Of a DNA stretch of 7,276 bases, positions 1 to 7,128 are shown in pieces. Within the stretch, counting starts at the first letter, position 1. Each line of letters opens with the position of its first letter. The notes under the pieces are model-generated. The model was not told the origin of the DNA. It did not search any database and saw only the letters and a list, made by a program, of their open reading frames with translations. The stretch is from the NCBI GenBank assembly GCA_004297645.1, contig SCUG01000313.1, positions 1 through 7,276 on the forward strand. The letters are read 5' to 3'. Source of the stretch: Saprospiraceae bacterium. GTDB lineage: Bacteria; Bacteroidota; Bacteroidia; Chitinophagales; Saprospiraceae. The position numbers were made by a program, and so were the translations under genes.

Positions 1-1
1 C

Positions 2-1771
2 AACAAACTCCAGGTAACGGAATTCGTCACCGTACAGGAATTGGCCAACCTCATGAACATCTCTGCCACAGATGTTATCACCACCTGCATGAGCCTTGGC
101 GTCATCGTCTCCATCAACCAACGCCTTGACGCAGAAATCATCGAACTCGTCGCCAGCGAATTTGACCACGAAATAGAATTCATCAGCATCGAGGAGCACA
201 CCGAAGTAGAAGAAGAAATACACGACGCCCCCGAAGACCTCAAACCACGCGCCCCCATCGTCACCGTCATGGGCCATGTGGACCACGGCAAAACCTCCCT
301 GCTCGACTACATCCGAAAAGCCAAAGTCGCAGAAGGAGAAGCCGGGGGTATCACCCAGCACATCGGAGCTTACGAGGTAATGGTCACCGAACGCAAAATC
401 ACCTTCCTCGACACTCCGGGCCACGAAGCCTTTACAGCCATGCGTGCCCGTGGTACCAAAGTGACGGATATTGCCATCATCGTGATAGCCGCCGACGACA
501 GCATCATGCCGCAAACCAAAGAGGCCATCAGTCACGCTCAGGCTGCCAGTGTCCCTATGGTTTTTGCCATCAATAAAATAGACAAAGAAGGCGCACAACC
601 TGAAAGAATCAAACAGGAGCTGGCTTCGATGAACATCCTCGTAGAAGAGTGGGGCGGCGAACACCAGTCGCAAGACATCTCCGCAAAAACAGGCGAAGGT
701 ATTGACAAACTTTTGGAAAAAGTACTGCTCGTAGCCGATATGGCCGACCTGAAAGCCAACCCCAACCGGCCGGCTACCGGCACCATCATCGAAGCCACCC
801 TCGACAAAGGAAAAGGTTATGTCGCCAAAATTCTGGTGCAAGCTGGCACCCTGCGCGTCAGCGACCCCGTCGTTGCAGGCGAACACTCCGGCAAGATAAA
901 AGCCATGTTCAACGAACGCGGCATCCGTGTAAAAGAGGCTGGCCCCTCCACACCAGTCCTTATTTTGGGCCTTAGCGGAGCACCACAAGCCGGCGAGCGT
1001 TTCAAGGTTATGGAAAATGAATCCGAAGCCCGCCTGCTGGCCGCCAAGCGTGGCCAGATAAACCGGGAACAAGCCAATCGTGCCACCAAGCGCATCAGCC
1101 TCGACGAAATAGGCCGCCGCCTGGCGCTCGGCACCTTCAGAGAACTCAACCTCATTGTCAAGGGAGACGTGGACGGCTCCGTGGAAGCACTCTCCGATTC
1201 ACTCATCAAGCTTTCGCTCGAAACGGTGCAGGTAAACGTCATCCACCGCGCCGTCGGCCAGGTCATCGAATCCGACGTATTGCTCGCCTCAGCCTCCGAT
1301 GCTATCATCATCGGATTCCAGGTGCGGCCATCGCTGGGAGCACGGAAACTCGCCGAGCAAGAAGGCGTAGAAATCAAAATGTACTCCGTCATTTACGAGG
1401 CCATCGAAGAGATCAAACTCGCTATCGAAGGGCTACTCGAACCGACGAAGGAGGAGAAAATCGTTTGCAACATAGAAGTCCGGGAAGTTTACAAAATCGG
1501 CAAGATAGGCACCGTAGCCGGCTGTTATGTGCTCGATGGAAAAGTCACCCGCAATACCCCCATCCGCATCGTTCGGGACGGCATCGTGGTGTACCCAACC
1601 AAAGAAGGCGCCTCCGGCGAACTGGCCTCGCTCAAACGTTTTAAAGAAGACGCCAAAGAGGTGAAAGCCGGCTTAGAGTGCGGCTTGACCATCAAGAACT
1701 TCAACGACATCAAAGCCGGCGACATAGTGGAAGGCTTTGAAATTATAGAAATAAAACAGAAGTACGGGTAA
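2..1771 (+). CDS. infB: Translation initiation factor IF-2 (5'-truncated by window edge)
   Basis: IF-2 is the cytoplasmic GTPase that brings initiator fMet-tRNA to the 30S subunit and promotes 50S joining. The frame is open from base 2, so the TTG at 41 is not the real start; 589 codons are visible and the N-terminal region lies outside the window. Numbering from base 2, the fragment opens with a conserved IF2_N-like stretch (about 5-60) and an acidic linker. The G domain follows: G1 GHVDHGKT (91-98), G2 GGITQHIG (115-122), G3 DTPGH (137-141, with the catalytic-type His), G4 NKID (191-194) and G5 SAK (227-229). Domain II, domain III (LNLIVKGDVDGSVEAL) and the C-terminal initiator-tRNA-binding barrel come next, and the protein ends with a normal IF-2 tail. 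No frameshift or missing motif is seen. Upstream genes, often nusA in bacteria, are not visible. The following intrinsic terminator makes this the last gene of its transcript. Confidence 0.98.
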   Translation, partial: NKLQVTEFVTVQELANLMNISATDVITTCMSLGVIVSINQRLDAEIIELVASEFDHEIEFISIEEHTEVEEEIHDAPEDLKPRAPIVTVMGHVDHGKTSLLDYIRKAKVAEGEAGGITQHIGAYEVMVTERKITFLDTPGHEAFTAMRARGTKVTDIAIIVIAADDSIMPQTKEAISHAQAASVPMVFAINKIDKEGAQPERIKQELASMNILVEEWGGEHQSQDISAKTGEGIDKLLEKVLLVADMADLKANPNRPATGTIIEATLDKGKGYVAKILVQAGTLRVSDPVVAGEHSGKIKAMFNERGIRVKEAGPSTPVLILGLSGAPQAGERFKVMENESEARLLAAKRGQINREQANRATKRISLDEIGRRLALGTFRELNLIVKGDVDGSVEALSDSLIKLSLETVQVNVIHRAVGQVIESDVLLASASDAIIIGFQVRPSLGARKLAEQEGVEIKMYSVIYEAIEEIKLAIEGLLEPTKEEKIVCNIEVREVYKIGKIGTVAGCYVLDGKVTRNTPIRIVRDGIVVYPTKEGASGELASLKRFKEDAKEVKAGLECGLTIKNFNDIKAGDIVEGFEIIEIKQKYG

Positions 1772-1792
1772 AAGCCCGCGTGAAAAAAGCGG

Positions 1793-1833
1793 AAAGGCTG
1801 GCACGAACTTACAGTGCCGGCCTTTTTGTTTTT
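1793..1833 (+). terminator. Intrinsic terminator of infB
   Basis: A 12-base arm AAAGGCTGGCAC (1793-1804) pairs with GTGCCGGCCTTT (1814-1825) across a 9-base loop, with one G-U wobble. The right arm runs into TTTTTGTTTTT (1823-1833). It lies 22 bases after the infB stop codon, the expected place for a Rho-independent terminator. It separates infB from the peptidase gene, which therefore probably has its own promoter. Confidence 0.92.
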
Positions 1834-1951
1834 CAGCGCAAACGCCCGGGGATGCCCGCCGCTTTTATTATTATTGCGCTTACCAATGGCACTTGCGCCC
1901 GGCCCGGCCGGTACAGGGTGCTTTTCCTCCAACTTGAAAATCAGCAATCGT

Positions 1952-4489
1952 ATGTGCAGAAAAACCCTCCTCGCCCTCAGCCTCCTGGCTGTCGCCACGT
2001 TACTTTTTGGGCAAAAAAACCTCCTGCCTCCCAATGAATTTCTGCCCCACCATCTGGGGAAACAATTCACCGAACACTCCCAATTGGTAGCCTACTATCA
2101 ACATGTGGCGGCCAACAGCGACCGCATGAAGCTCGTCGAATTCGGCCGCACCAATGAAGAGCGGCCACAGATATTGGCCATCATTTCATCGCCCGAAAAC
2201 ATGGCCCGCCTCGAAGAAATCCGGCTGAACAACCTGCGCAACGCAGGGCTGGCCGAGGGCACTCCCGCCAATACAAACCCCGTCGCCATCGTCTGGCTGG
2301 GCTTCAGCGTGCACGGCAACGAAGCCGCCGGCTCGGAGGCCTCCATGGACGTCGTTTACGAATTGGCGAACTCCGCCAACCGGGAGACCGGCGAATGGCT
2401 GAAAAATACCGTCGTCCTGATAGAACCGAGTGCCAACCCCGACGGATACAGCCGTTACACCTCGTGGTACCAGCAGGTCAGTCCCGGCCTTCCCGACCCC
2501 AACCCCGCTGCCCGCGAGCACGACGAACCCTGGCCCGGCGGCCGCGTCAACCACTACCTCTTCGACCTCAACCGCGACTGGGCCTGGGCCACACAAGTGG
2601 AAAGCCAAAACCGCATAAAAATTTACAACCAATGGCTGCCCCACGTGGCTGCCGACCTGCACGAACAAGGCTATACTTCGCCCTACTATTTTGCGCCTGC
2701 GGCGCAACCCTATCACCTGTTTCTGACCGACTGGCAATCCAAGTTTCAAATTCAGATAGGGAAAAACCACGCAAAATATTTTGACAAAAATGGCTGGCTG
2801 TATTTTACCCGCGAGTTCTTCGACCTGTTTTACCCCAGCTACGGCGACACCTACCCCTGCTTCAACGGCGCCATCGGCATGACCTACGAGCAGGGCGGCC
2901 ATAGCAGCGCCGGCCGTGCCATCGAACTCCCCAACGGCGACACCCTCACCCTCGCCGACCGCATCGCTCACCACAAAACAACCGCCCTCTCAACGGTGGA
3001 AATTTCGTCCTTGCATGCCGCCGGGTTAGTCAGCAATTTCAGCGATTATTTTAATAAATCGCAGCACAACCCGCCGGGTGAATACAAGTCGTTCATCATT
3101 CGGGCTTCCAATCCGGCCCCAAAACTCGAAGCATTCACCACACTCCTCGACCGGCATCTCATCCATTATGGCAAGGCCGGCAAAGCCTCGCCCGGTATCA
3201 CCGCTTATGATTATTCCACCGGAAAAACCAGTAAAATCACCGTGAACGAAGGCGACCTCGTCATCAGCGCCTTTCAGCCGAAAGGTCTGTTCGCCCAAGT
3301 CTTGCTGGAGCCGGAACCCCTGCTCACCGATTCGCTGACCTACGACATCACTGCCTGGTCGCTTATCTATGCCTTCGGCCTCGATGCCTATGCCAGCAAT
3401 GAACGCATTGAGCCTGCCGCTGATTTTGAAATAAAAAACCCGGCCACACCCCGGCCCAACGGCACACCCTACGCCTGGCTCGGCACCTGGGATTCGTTCC
3501 AGAGCGCCCGCTTCCTCGCCGAGTGTCTGAAAAATGGCATCGCTCCACGCTATGCTAATGAGCCTTTCGACCTGGAAGGCAAACACTGGCCCGCCGGTAC
3601 GCTCATCATCACCCAAGCCGACAACCGCAAAAAACCGGACTTTGATAAACAGGTGCTGGATGCTGCCGCAAAAACCGGCTTCGAGCTGACTGCCGCAAAA
3701 ACCGGCTTCGTGGATACGGGCTACGACTTCGGCTCCGAAAATGTGAGCCTCATCGAAGCCCCTAAAATACTCGTCCTCTCCGGCGAAAAAACCCTCGACA
3801 ACGAGTTCGGGCAAGTTTGGTTTTATTTCGATAAAGACCTCGGCTACCCCGCTACCATCATAGATGCCGGCCAACTTTCAAGGACAAAACTCGACGATTA
3901 CGACGTACTCGTTTTGCCCGAAGGCCATTATGGTTTCGGCGACGGCGACCTTGACAAACTGGGCACCTGGGTAAGTGCCGGCGGCCGCCTCATCTCCATC
4001 GGCTACGCCAATAACTCGCTGGCAGACAAAAAGGGGTTTGGCCTCACCCGTTTCGCCAAAGACTCGGACAAAGAAGAGGCGAAAAAGGCCGAAGAAAACG
4101 AAGCGCTCAATCAACGCACCGCCCGCTACATGGACCGGGTGCGCACCTCCCTGTCTGGCAACATGCCCGGTGCCGTGACCGGCGTAAAAATGGACACCTC
4201 GCACCCTTTGGCCTTCGGCCTGAAAAGCCCTTATTTCTCACTTAAAACCAACGGCCTCCGCTTCGACCTCGTGAAAGGCGCCTGGAACGTGGGGTACCTC
4301 GATGACGATTACATCGTCCACGGCTTCATCGGGTCGAACCTGAAAAAGGAGCTGAAAAAATCGGTGGTATTCGCCGTGGAAGACAAAGGCCGCGGCAAGG
4401 TCATCTACCTGATTGACAACCCGCTGTTCCGCTCGTTTTGGGAGGAGGGCAAACTGCTGTTCAGCAACGCCGTTTTTTTGGTGAATTGA
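1952..4489 (+). CDS. Secreted M14-family zinc carboxypeptidase with GATase1-like C-terminal region
   Basis: This 845-residue protein should hydrolyse peptide bonds outside the cytoplasm with a single zinc ion. The ATG at 1952 is chosen because it gives a classic signal peptide: MCRK, then a hydrophobic stretch ending near FGQ (about residue 21). The frame is open further upstream, but only through sequence overlapping the infB terminator. The M14 signature is complete: zinc ligands H121 and E124 in VHGNE, H237 in ADLHEQG, the substrate-binding NPDG (162-165) and NRD (207-209), and the probable catalytic Glu E313 in MTYEQGG. Residues 325-600 form a middle region of unclear fold. Residues from about 600 on (PKILVLSGE, DVLVLPEG, GGRLISIG) look like the class I glutamine-amidotransferase-like domain often found in large bacterial M14-like proteins; no amidotransferase activity is implied. 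There is no T9SS sorting tail, so it is probably periplasmic. The natural substrate cannot be told from sequence. Confidence 0.93.
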   Translation: MCRKTLLALSLLAVATLLFGQKNLLPPNEFLPHHLGKQFTEHSQLVAYYQHVAANSDRMKLVEFGRTNEERPQILAIISSPENMARLEEIRLNNLRNAGLAEGTPANTNPVAIVWLGFSVHGNEAAGSEASMDVVYELANSANRETGEWLKNTVVLIEPSANPDGYSRYTSWYQQVSPGLPDPNPAAREHDEPWPGGRVNHYLFDLNRDWAWATQVESQNRIKIYNQWLPHVAADLHEQGYTSPYYFAPAAQPYHLFLTDWQSKFQIQIGKNHAKYFDKNGWLYFTREFFDLFYPSYGDTYPCFNGAIGMTYEQGGHSSAGRAIELPNGDTLTLADRIAHHKTTALSTVEISSLHAAGLVSNFSDYFNKSQHNPPGEYKSFIIRASNPAPKLEAFTTLLDRHLIHYGKAGKASPGITAYDYSTGKTSKITVNEGDLVISAFQPKGLFAQVLLEPEPLLTDSLTYDITAWSLIYAFGLDAYASNERIEPAADFEIKNPATPRPNGTPYAWLGTWDSFQSARFLAECLKNGIAPRYANEPFDLEGKHWPAGTLIITQADNRKKPDFDKQVLDAAAKTGFELTAAKTGFVDTGYDFGSENVSLIEAPKILVLSGEKTLDNEFGQVWFYFDKDLGYPATIIDAGQLSRTKLDDYDVLVLPEGHYGFGDGDLDKLGTWVSAGGRLISIGYANNSLADKKGFGLTRFAKDSDKEEAKKAEENEALNQRTARYMDRVRTSLSGNMPGAVTGVKMDTSHPLAFGLKSPYFSLKTNGLRFDLVKGAWNVGYLDDDYIVHGFIGSNLKKELKKSVVFAVEDKGRGKVIYLIDNPLFRSFWEEGKLLFSNAVFLVN
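3663..3710 (+). repeat. In-frame 21-base direct repeat (27-base period) inside the peptidase gene
   Basis: Bases 3663-3683 and 3690-3710 are identical, 27 bases (nine codons) apart. They encode AAKTGF twice, at residues 572-577 and 581-586. The identity extends over synonymous positions, which suggests a recent local duplication or conversion rather than protein-level constraint. The reading frame is kept. Confidence 0.8.
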
Positions 4490-4852
4490 TGGGGGGTAAA
4501 AAAATGGGGGGCGAGTCAGGTTGAGGAGGTTGAGTTCATACCGTCTTAACTTTTCAACCTGACCCGCATAACTTTTCCCCTCACTCAATTAATAAAGGCT
4601 CCGGTTCAGGCGAATGCCGTTTTCCTCGACCGGGAGCATGGCTCCATGTGGGGTGGCTCCAGCAACCACGGGGAGGATTATGGGATTGGGTGGTGAGGGG
4701 GGATTCATCAATTAGCGGTATAAAATGAAAACCTTGATACAGCGGTGCGGAAGGGTTGGTTGGAAATCTGCCGGAGCAAGGTGATTTTCTTTTCCGGAGC
4801 ACCGTGGGCTGGCTTTTATTGGCAGACCCTGCGATAGAGGTAGAATAGATTC
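4490..4852. other. Intergenic stretch with no supportable gene
   Basis: These bases follow the peptidase stop codon. Apart from the hairpin at 4511-4567, all six frames hold only short open stretches without a convincing start or a recognisable domain. The longest on the plus strand, 4550-4696, is in the peptidase frame but comes after two stop codons. A minus-strand frame at 4581-4802 gives a proline- and serine-rich sequence of no known type. Decayed coding DNA is possible but cannot be shown. Confidence 0.6.
4511..4567 (+). terminator. Long hairpin after the peptidase gene, possible terminator
   Basis: GCGAGTCAGGTTGA (4511-4524) pairs with TCAACCTGACCCGC (4554-4567) with one A-C mismatch. 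Inside the 29-base loop, GTTGAG (4529-4534) can pair with CTTAAC (4545-4550), giving a two-tier stem. It begins 22 bases after the stop codon, a good position for a terminator or 3'-end-protecting structure. Only a weak run of four T follows (4573-4576), so intrinsic termination is uncertain. Confidence 0.45.
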
Positions 4853-4942
4853 CTATTTTATCTTCACAATCTTTTTTGTTGCATGGCCATCCTCATTCCT
4901 GATTTTAATGTAAAACACACCTCCACTATAACCGGATAAATC
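4853..4942 (-). pseudogene. Orphan T9SS type A C-terminal sorting-domain tail
   Basis: Read on the minus strand, this encodes 29 residues, DLSGYSGGVFYIKI followed by RNEDG and HATKKIVKIK, then TAG (4853-4855). This is the characteristic end of the Bacteroidota type IX secretion sorting domain: a Gly-rich turn, a Val/Tyr/Ile strand, then a Lys-rich final strand. In intact proteins the domain has about 70-90 residues and directs export through the T9SS and attachment to the cell surface. Here the frame continues upstream only through repeat DNA to a TGA at 4979-4981, and the first two thirds of the domain and any cargo are absent. The break lies at the edge of the 83-base repeat (4942). I read it as the 3' remnant of a gene lost or interrupted by the repeat cluster. 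The match is by motif recognition only. Confidence 0.75.
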
Positions 4943-5024
4943 CGTTGGCACATGGTCTTCCCCCACGCAGACGCTGGTTCAAGTCTCCAGACTTGAACCG
5001 CATATCAGCATGTCTCTGACATGC
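4942..5024 (+). repeat. 83-base direct repeat, copy A
   Basis: This is identical base for base to 5329-5411. In order it holds the TGGCACATGG word, CACGCAGACGCT, the 24-base palindrome, GCATATCA, and the 17-base palindrome. Its left end abuts the orphan sorting-domain tail. Flanking bases on both sides differ from copy B, so the boundaries are sharp. Confidence 0.95.
4976..5024 (+). repeat. Two-palindrome module 1
   Basis: Arms GGTTCAAGTCT / AGACTTGAACC (11 bp) flank a CC centre (4976-4999). An 8-base spacer GCATATCA follows, then GCATGTC-TCT-GACATGC (5008-5024). The whole module is 49 bases. Each part could form a hairpin or be a two-fold-symmetric protein-binding site. Confidence 0.9.
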
Positions 5025-5054
5025 GTAACCGCCACACCACATTTGTTGGCTTAC

Positions 5055-5103
5055 TCATGTCGGAGACATGAAAATACCGGGTTCAAGTCTGGAGACTTGA
5101 ACC
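5055..5103 (-). repeat. Two-palindrome module 2, inverted and diverged
   Basis: Read on the minus strand this has the same order as module 1: the 24-base palindrome with a CC centre (5080-5103), 8 bases CGGTATTT, then TCATGTC-TCC-GACATGA (5055-5071). The spacer sequence differs from module 1 but its length is kept. The outermost pair of the 17-base palindrome is T-A instead of G-C, changed on both sides. Confidence 0.88.
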
Positions 5104-5147
5104 AGCGTAACACCGGGTTCAAGTCTGGAGACTTGAACCAGCGTAAC
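5076..5147 (+). repeat. Two tandem 36-base units carrying the 24-base palindrome
   Basis: Bases 5076-5111 and 5112-5147 are identical 36-base units. Each holds ACC, the palindrome with a GG centre, and AGCGTAAC. A remnant ACCGGCGTAAC (5148-5158) follows, equal to the unit with most of the palindrome removed. The first unit shares its palindrome with module 2. Confidence 0.95.
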
Positions 5148-5287
5148 ACCGGCGTAACAACCGCCACACCATATTTATTTGCTGGCTTACCCCGCTGGCA
5201 CATGGTCTTCCCCCGCTGGGCCGTTCCGAAACCAGCTTCGAGGGCGTTTTTGCCGCAGGCGACTGCCGCCACGGAGCTTACGTCCGC

Positions 5288-5327
5288 TGGCACATGGTCT
5301 TCCCCCACGCAGACGCTGGTTCAAGTC
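5288..5327 (+). repeat. Truncated copy of the 83-base repeat
   Basis: The sequence matches copies A and B from TGGCACATGG through GGTTCAAGTC, then stops at the centre of the 24-base palindrome and passes directly into the full copy B. The TGGCACATGG words of the two copies are 45 bases apart. The break at a hairpin centre fits a deletion or replication slip at the palindrome. Confidence 0.88.
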
Positions 5328-5328
5328 C

Positions 5329-5411
5329 CCGTTGGCACATGGTCTTCCCCCACGCAGACGCTGGTTCAAGTCTCCAGACTTGAACCGCATATCAGCATGT
5401 CTCTGACATGC
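5329..5411 (+). repeat. 83-base direct repeat, copy B (contains two-palindrome module 3)
   Basis: Identical to 4942-5024. Its 24-base palindrome lies at 5363-5386, the 8-base spacer at 5387-5394 and the 17-base palindrome at 5395-5411. It ends 97 bases before the stop codon of the convergent FG-GAP gene. That 97-base gap shows no clear terminator. Confidence 0.95.
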
Positions 5412-5508
5412 CAGCACCAGCAGCACGATGGGGTCAGATGGGTTGCGAGCTATCTCGGTCAGCCAATGGAGGAAATGACTCAAGCCCCAATTTCCAACGC
5501 CCCGATTT

Positions 5509-7113
5509 CTACTTCACCTCTACCACCCGGTTCACCCCCTCCACCGTCACCGAATCCACCGCACCGCTGAGCCGTTTCACCACGAGGCTTTTCACCGCCG
5601 TCTCCTTGCCCAGGCCGAAGGTGATGACGTGCGTCTGGTCGGAAGCAAGCCCCTCGCCCGTCACCTTTTGGGCGGTCAGCACCTTGCCGCTGGCGGTGGT
5701 CAGTTGCACCGTGGCGGTCAGGTAGGCGGGCGATTCCGGGAGTTTTACTTTAAGGTAATTATTGCCGTTGGCGGCGGTGCTGACGAAGGCTTTGGATTCG
5801 CAGGCGAGGTTCACCCAAACGAGGTCGGGGTAGCCGTCGGCGTTGAAGTCGGCGGTGAGCGGCGTGATGCCGTTCTTGGGGTTGAGCGCCTGGTTCTTTT
5901 GCTCCACGTTCACGAAGGTATGGCCGGGCAACTGCATCAGGAAGCGGGAGGGCAGGGGCAGTATCTTGCTGTTGGGCAGGTCCACGTAGTTCTCTGCCAC
6001 CACGAGGTCTTGCAGCCCGTCGAGGTTGAAGTCCTCGAAAACAGCGCCCCACGAGAACTCGTAGTCCGCCACCCGTGCCTGTTTGGCCACGTCCTCGAAC
6101 TGCATGTTGCCCTTGTTTTTCAACAAAATCCAATCGGTGACGAGCGGCTGGTCGTCCCGCAGGTCGCCCCGCAGCAGCTTGGCGGGCAGGCTCTTGCCGA
6201 CGTTGGAGAAGAACAGGTCTTGCAGCCCGTCGTTGTCGTAATCGCCGATGGCGATGCCCATCGGATAGCTGAACAGCCCGGTGAGCGGGTGTTTCACCAA
6301 TTCAAATTTCAGCCCGCCGAGGTTGCGCCAGATGCGTGGCTCGCCCGTGTCGTGCGCCACGGTGAGGTCTTCGAGGCCGTCGTTGCCGAGGTCGGCGAAC
6401 ACGGCGAGGAAGGTGTTGTGGACGTACTCCAGCCCTGCCTCCCGGGTGATGTCCCGGAAGGTGTTGTCGCCGTTGTTGAGGAACAGTTGGCTGGTGGAGC
6501 CGTAGCCTTCCTTGTTGAAAATGGTCTGCCCCTCCATCAGGTGTTTTTTGAGGTAGGTGCTCACGAAGATGTCCGTCCAGCCGTCCCGGTTCAGGTCGGC
6601 GAAAGTGAGGGAGGCAGGCTCCGATTTTTCATTGAAAACGAGCTTCAAGTCTTGCGGCGGAGCAAACTTGCCACCGAGGTTTTTATAAAAATAGACCGCC
6701 CCTTCCCGGCTCACCAACAGGTCGGGCAGTGCGTCGTGGTCGAGGTCGGTGACGGCGGCGCCGATGGTCGTCTGCGCCAGGTTTTTTTGCAGACCGACAG
6801 CCTGCGCCACGTCCACAAATTTTCCTTCGGAAAACCGCATCAGCGCATCCGCCTGCCCGATGCCGCCGCCGAGGAAGACCTCCTCCGTCCCGTCGCCGTC
6901 CACGTCAATGATGGCCGAGGCAACGATGGGCAGCGATTTTTCCGCATCGAACTGGTTGGAGAAGGGGAACGCCACTTCCCGGAACATCGGGATGGTGCTT
7001 TCGTCGAAGGCGACGGGTTCGTACTTGTCGCCCCGGTCCCTCCAGAGGTGGTAGAAGATGACGGCAGCGGCTGACAAAATGAGGAAGAGCAGGGCAAGGA
7101 GGATTTTTTTCAT
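5509..7113 (-). CDS. FG-GAP/VCBS seven-repeat propeller protein with ASPIC/UnbV domain
   Basis: This 534-residue exported or membrane-anchored protein is probably a binding or scaffold protein rather than a classic enzyme. The ATG at 7113 is chosen because it opens MKKI followed by a hydrophobic segment (about 5-22), a signal anchor or signal peptide. A GTG at 7188 in the same frame lies inside the palindrome array and is unlikely. Seven calcium-loop motifs of the DxDxDGxxDL type occur near residues 70, 123, 173, 241, 291, 361 and 422, the number expected for an integrin-like seven-bladed propeller. The second has Ala in place of the Gly (DLDHDALPDL). Residues about 450-534 (NNYLKVKL, GEGLASDQ, ITFGLG) match the ASPIC/UnbV domain of CRTAC1-like proteins. 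There is no T9SS sorting tail, although relatives often carry one. No Shine-Dalgarno sequence is seen; the sequence before the ATG is A-rich. The ligand is unknown. Confidence 0.92.
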   Translation of the reverse strand: MKKILLALLFLILSAAAVIFYHLWRDRGDKYEPVAFDESTIPMFREVAFPFSNQFDAEKSLPIVASAIIDVDGDGTEEVFLGGGIGQADALMRFSEGKFVDVAQAVGLQKNLAQTTIGAAVTDLDHDALPDLLVSREGAVYFYKNLGGKFAPPQDLKLVFNEKSEPASLTFADLNRDGWTDIFVSTYLKKHLMEGQTIFNKEGYGSTSQLFLNNGDNTFRDITREAGLEYVHNTFLAVFADLGNDGLEDLTVAHDTGEPRIWRNLGGLKFELVKHPLTGLFSYPMGIAIGDYDNDGLQDLFFSNVGKSLPAKLLRGDLRDDQPLVTDWILLKNKGNMQFEDVAKQARVADYEFSWGAVFEDFNLDGLQDLVVAENYVDLPNSKILPLPSRFLMQLPGHTFVNVEQKNQALNPKNGITPLTADFNADGYPDLVWVNLACESKAFVSTAANGNNYLKVKLPESPAYLTATVQLTTASGKVLTAQKVTGEGLASDQTHVITFGLGKETAVKSLVVKRLSGAVDSVTVEGVNRVVEVK

Positions 7114-7128
7114 AACGTGGATTTTTTT

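Larger units (their letters stand above)
4942..5411. repeat. Mosaic cluster of palindromic and direct repeats
   Basis: About 470 bases are built from a few reused words. TGGCACATGGTCTTCCCCC occurs four times (4946, 5196, 5288, 5333). The 24-base palindrome with arms GGTTCAAGTCT / AGACTTGAACC occurs four times (4976, 5080, 5116, 5363), plus a half copy near 5319. A CATGTC/GACATG palindrome occurs three times (5008, 5055, 5395), GCGTAAC four times, and CCGCCACACCA twice (5029, 5161). Segments 5215-5287 and 5412-5508 are not explained by these repeats. Several frames stay open across the cluster only because of repeat periodicity. It contains no transposase or recombinase, and there are no spacers of the kind a CRISPR would have. 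The function is unknown; it resembles dispersed intergenic repeats. Confidence 0.9.

Noticed and set aside
1869..1876. TATTATTG as a Bacteroidota -7 element (TAnnTTTG) for the peptidase gene
   Set aside because: One position differs from the consensus and no TTTG-type -33 element lies at the usual distance, so it is not better than chance in this AT-rich patch.
1814..1951. N-terminal extension of the peptidase by 46 codons
   Set aside because: It would begin inside the right arm of the infB terminator and would bury the signal peptide. The ATG at 1952 fits an exported protein.
2186..2974. A 262-codon minus-strand open frame
   Set aside because: It is antisense to the catalytic domain of the M14 peptidase, is low in complexity and has no recognisable domain.
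4550..4696. A 48-codon open stretch in the peptidase frame, ending GGSSNHGEDYGIGW
   Set aside because: It lacks a plausible start, follows two stop codons and matches no family I recognise. It is too short to call a pseudogene.
5187..5483. A 98-codon minus-strand open frame starting at TTG
   Set aside because: The first 25 residues look protein-like, with a hydrophobic IVLLVLA, but the rest is translated repeat DNA. The start is weak and no family is recognised.
5010..5570. A 186-codon plus-strand open frame through the repeat cluster
   Set aside because: Its sequence is the translated repeats (for example TGFKSGDLNQRN twice), it has no domain or signal, and it overlaps the end of the FG-GAP gene on the other strand.
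5629..7074. A 481-codon plus-strand open frame
   Set aside because: It is fully antisense to the FG-GAP gene, whose motifs are clear. Its Val- and Gly-rich sequence is what the complement of a GC-rich gene gives.
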